Source of the DNA: Tamarix chinensis
Taxonomy: Eukaryota > Streptophyta > Magnoliopsida > Caryophyllales > Tamaricaceae
Reading direction: 5' to 3'
DNA: 64,000 bases
Assembly (NCBI GenBank): GCA_030549775.1
Contig: CM060174.1
Coordinates: 12,095,128 to 12,159,127, forward strand
Made by a program: the position numbers and the translations under genes. Positions 60,799 to 64,000 of this stretch are shown here, piece by piece. Below the pieces are notes generated by a model, which searched no databases, had not been told where the DNA came from, and saw only the letters and a list, made by a program, of their open reading frames with translations. Each line of letters begins with the position of its first letter. Within the stretch, counting starts at the first letter, position 1.

Positions 60799-60858
60799 CA
60801 ACTAGGACACCGGGATCTAAGCATGCAAATCCTAGACTTCCTCCTCCTAGAATACCAC
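60799..60858 (-). other. Exon-like block of LTR H (60 nt)
   Basis: In sense ATTATTTTCATAG precedes it and GTAAGG follows it (TAGTTG|GTAAGG). Same place as the 62-nt block of the other subfamily; little sequence likeness beyond GGAGGAGG-type purines. Confidence 0.45.
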
Positions 60859-61532
60859 CTATGAAAATAATAAAATTTACAGTTAGGCTCGAGGAGTTAA
60901 ATCGAAGGAGAAATCAAGGTAAAGAGGGTAAAAATAGGTATAACCGTAGTAAAATGGGAGCTTGAGATGTGCAGATGTGTAGAGGAATGTGTGGTGGAGC
61001 TATGATTAAATTTTGGTGGTGTTTGGTTGAGGTTTGGGGGTAAAAATAGGGATGCACGTCCAAATAAATGAGGTTGCACTACTATGTAGTAGGTAGTGCA
61101 ACTTTTGGTCGAGAGAAAATAAGGTGCACGACCGTGCAGAAACAGACCAAGAGAAAAAAATTATGCACGGTCAAACGGTGCAGGGGTTGCACCGCTGTGC
61201 AGTAGGGGATTTAAGCATTGCATGACTGTGCACTTTACAATGCCGCAACATACGAGAGGAAGAAGAAGGGAAAAGAGGTGGCGGCCGGTGACGGTGAGGG
61301 GGAAAATTGGGGCGACCTAGGTGGTCGGTCCACCGGCCAAAGGGCGATGAGTGGTGGTAGAGGTGGTGCACGGTGGGGGATATGGTGGTGCGGAAGCCAA
61401 AAATAGGGAGAGAAAGGAGAAGAAGAAGAAGAAGAAGAAAATGGAGACGAAAGAGGGAGCTCGATAATGGCTCTTTGGCACAAATATGAGCAGAGTGAGG
61501 CAAAATCGAAGAGAAATAGGGAGAGTGTGAGG

Positions 61533-61542
61533 TATATATATA
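61533..61542 (-). promoter_or_regulatory. Probable TATA box of LTR H
   Basis: TATATATATA followed in sense by CCTCACACTC, with CACATGTGCA just upstream. I and J have similar TATA-rich stretches next to CACATG. Confidence 0.45.
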
Positions 61543-63404
61543 TGCACATGTGTGCATGTGGTGGGAGTCGAGGAAGGAAAAAAATAACAGGGGGTGCTGG
61601 CCTGCAATGGTGATGATGGTGATTGTGCAACTTCAAGGTGATGGTGATGGTTAGGGTATGGTAGTAGCTGCAGGGTGAGGATGGTGATGGTTGATGGAGG
61701 TGTTGCGTGAAAAGAAGAAAAATGGCAGGGGGAAGTGGAGTGTGTGTGAAGTGTGCGACGGGGTGTAGTCGGGCACGGATAAGGATGTAGAAGGAGAAGA
61801 AGAAAATAAGAAAGGAGGTAAGGTGATGGGTGATGGAGGCGGAAAGGTGATGGTGCAAGTGGATGGTGTAAGTTGCAAGTGCAAGTTGCACAAATTTAGA
61901 AGTTGAAGCTCAAGGTTGGTGGGAGAAAGAGAAGAAAGAAAAGAAAAGGAGAATGAAAAAGGAAAAGAAAAATAGAAGGGTTAGGAAATTAGTTTAAAAT
62001 TATTTTATATTAGCTAAATGTAATTAGGATTAGTGAAAATTTTAGCAGGTTTTGACTTTGGTTTACGAATTACAGTTTATCAAAGTTAATGTTTCGGAAT
62101 CAGTTAAAGTTTCAAGATTAAGGAGTTAGGTTAATGCTAACATAGGATTTATTGAGATCGGAATTAATTTAATGCACTAATAATGCATGATTAGGTTAAG
62201 TAAATTTTTGGGGTATTACAATAACACATTAGGATTTTTGTACGTGAAATATGTTAAGCATAATTCGTTACGTTATAATTATGTGTTATTTGTTGTTATC
62301 ATGAAAATCGGTAAATTGAGCATGTTATCTAATGTAAAATATTCCGGGTACAAAAGTATGATTAAAATGATTCTAACGACTGTAAAATATTTTATATGAT
62401 ATATGTAAATAAAATAATAGGGTGAGCATGCTTAAATATAATTATAGAATAATAATTATTGATGTATGCCCTAGGGGTAATTTAGTCATTTTTAGTGTAT
62501 TATGATATTTATCCTAAAAATCATGTCTAATATGTATTATCTGTTGTTGATTATGCGATCATGTGTTTTGAATGCTTTAAAAGGGTATGATAGAATTTTG
62601 TATGCGGAAACATATTACATATGTAAGGGCAAAATGGTCTTTTGATATGGGTGATAATTTAAATTGCATAATAAATAATTAAATTATTTTGTTTTTGCCT
62701 TTTCATGATAAATTAATAAAAAACAAATTTAATATTTAAATGGATGATAGTATGATAATTATTGGTCTTAGGGGTATTTTGGTCATTTAGACCTAATGTA
62801 CCCAAATGTGAATAAGCGGACATAGGATGGGCTTAGACTTTTAATAGGTTGACCTTAGTATTGACTTTTACCTTGTTTTGGACCGTTAACCTTGGGGTTG
62901 ACTTGGATAATTGGAAATAAAGGAAAAATGGATAATTATATACATGGAAATAATTGTGCAATATGTGATATCTGTGATCACTTTATAAAATACTAATACA
63001 TAAAGTGGAAGACCTCGATTTTGAGAATAGTTTCTCTCTAGGGGTAACTACCCTAGAGACGAGGTACGAGTTATCGGTTTGTTTAGTTTTCTAGTATGCC
63101 GATTGTACCCTACTAAGGCTCTAGTCTACTCTATAGGTGACCTACGGGCCCTATATGGGGTATCGATATTTAAGGATTAGGTGTTTGAGGTGAGAAGGAT
63201 ATTGTGTGCCTCGTGCATCCATATAACCAAAGTGTTGTTATGCCTCTGGGTTGTATGGTTGGAAGGTACCGTGATGTTTTGCGCACTGGTATGACTGGTG
63301 TACTTTTAGAGTTTTAGGTTTTAGGGGTTTAGGGTTTCCACAGTTATGTCACTCATTAGGGGAAAAGAGTGACAGATGAAATACCTAGTGGAGGAGGAGG
63401 TTGA

Positions 63405-63540
63405 TGGGTGAATTGTCTGCTAATGGAGATTTGTGAAAGGTGACTTACCCGCTTGGTTTTTGTTTCAATGGGTTATTTACCTGTTTGGGAGGAGGTGAAC
63501 TACCTATTGGTAGTTATGATTACTGAATGAACTACCCGCC
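63405..63540 (+). repeat. Minisatellite with GTGACTTACCCGC-like motif
   Basis: GGTGAATTGTCTG, GGTGACTTACCCGC, GGTTATTTACCTG, GGTGAACTACC and AATGAACTACCCGC occur at ~26-33 base spacing. The motif resembles that at 8476-8690. Confidence 0.4.
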
Positions 63541-64000
63541 GCGGCCACTGTTTTGCCCATAACCTCCATAAATATTGTTTGAAACTCAGATTTTAATATA
63601 AAATTACAACAAATTTACTAATCTAAGTTTGATTTAAATATACAAACACTAATTTCAGTCAAATAATAACTAAAATGAGAAAATGCAAAAATCAAACATT
63701 ATATTTGTAGTTACTTCAAAAATTATAAAAATTAATAAAAAAAGATAAAATCTTGAATATCTTTAATATAGTATGTATTGGAATGTTAATTAATATATGA
63801 TTTTTTGAATTAATGTAAGATTTGAGAATAATTGAGTAATTTTGTAAGTAGTTGAGATATTGGAAAAGAGAAAAGATAAAAAATAAGTAAGAAGGATAAA
63901 ATTGAGAAGGAAAATAAATTTAAAGGGCATATGCATTTATGTTTAGTAAAATAGGTCTGTATGGAGTTTAGTGGAGGGTAGGGGACTAACCGATTATTTT

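Larger units (their letters stand above)
58678..62220 (-). mobile_element. Solo LTR H (second LTR subfamily)
   Basis: Starts TATAACACCCCAATTTTTAC, ends TTTTTGGGGTATTACA, with perfect duplication ATAAC (58673-58677 and 62221-62225). 3543 bp, uninterrupted, so a useful type copy for I, J and M. Minus sense has a TATATATATA stretch (61533-61542), a C-rich first-transcribed tract, an acceptor/donor block (60799-60858), a hairpin array (59315-59745) and a U5 stem. The longer open frames at 61171-61893 lie in CA/CT-rich sequence and show no known domain. No gag-pol. Confidence 0.87.
52239..64000 (+). repeat. LTR J, enlarged by nested E and H, runs off the window
   Basis: Starts TATAATACCCCATTTTTAG, preceded by GTCAT (52234-52238), and resembles the start of LTR I. 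It is interrupted by E at 53186 (AACAA duplication) and by H at 58678 (ATAAC duplication). The part after H keeps hairpin-type repeats: CTCTAGGG...CCCTAGAG, 8 bp, at 63037-63059. That places it upstream of the U5 end, consistent with the 3' end lying beyond base 64000. Bases 62226-63300 and 63600-64000 show no gene. Confidence 0.55.

Noticed and set aside
63405..63540. Upstream region of the second MULE gene
   Set aside because: LTR J appears still to be running here (hairpin repeats at 63037-63059, no end seen), so the repeats are not next to that gene.

Overview
The window looks like repeat-rich, heterochromatic nuclear DNA of a flowering plant with a large genome. The reasons are plant-only transposon gene families (MULE transposase with SWIM and OTU domains, plant mobile domain, BED-type hAT transposase), spliceosomal introns, plant-type telomere-like repeats (CCCTAAA and variants), long (AAT)n microsatellites and very long nested LTRs. 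I see no intact host gene, no tRNA or rRNA gene and no complete open reading frame of a known protein. Species cannot be told from the sequence.

Most of the window is a nest of solo LTRs. They begin TGTAACACCCC or a close variant, end in its inverted form, and where both ends are visible they carry a perfect 5-bp target duplication. They run 3.5 to 5 kb without internal gag-pol. Six full-span cases have matching duplications: A 519-5344 (AGTAA), B 22686-27414 (CCCAT), D 45667-50719 (CTTTA), E 53186-58029 (AACAA), H 58678-62220 (ATAAC) and I 22099-32646 (ATTAT, swollen by nested B and a PIF/Harbinger-like element). An unrelated solo LTR, L, lies at 34721-36136 (CTATG). Partial or less certain LTRs are N (1-97), M (to 6098), G (19503-21062), K (21063-22098 plus 32647-33846), F (from 33852), C (39987-42950) and J (52239 to beyond the right edge).

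Layout from left to right: LTR M with N and A nested in it; unclassified DNA to 8875; a decayed MULE transposase-SWIM-OTU gene (+, 8876-11640) facing a decayed plant-mobile-domain gene (-, 11880-14026), the latter hit by a hAT MITE; an LTR fragment; a decayed hAT element (14420-19480); LTRs G and K, with K split by I; LTR F with L, a 28-bp minisatellite and a ~150-bp tandem array; telomere-like arrays on both sides of truncated LTR C; a second mobile-domain gene (+, 43285-45291) facing a second MULE-SWIM-OTU gene (-, 45440-52238, split by D and cut by J); and LTR J containing E (with a second MITE) and H.

Two points stand out. First, the two MULE/mobile-domain pairs share gene content, convergent orientation and intron positions, so they appear to be two copies of one two-gene mobile element. 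Second, the diverged LTRs share small structural modules: an 11-14 bp stem-loop near the transcript-sense 3' end whose arms change together; a second inverted repeat joining that region to the LTR terminus; tandem hairpins with covarying stems around a CCGGTGGACCGG motif; and a block of exactly 62 nt in five LTRs, bordered by splice-site-like sequences. These may be conserved RNA or DNA elements of a long-LTR retrotransposon clade.
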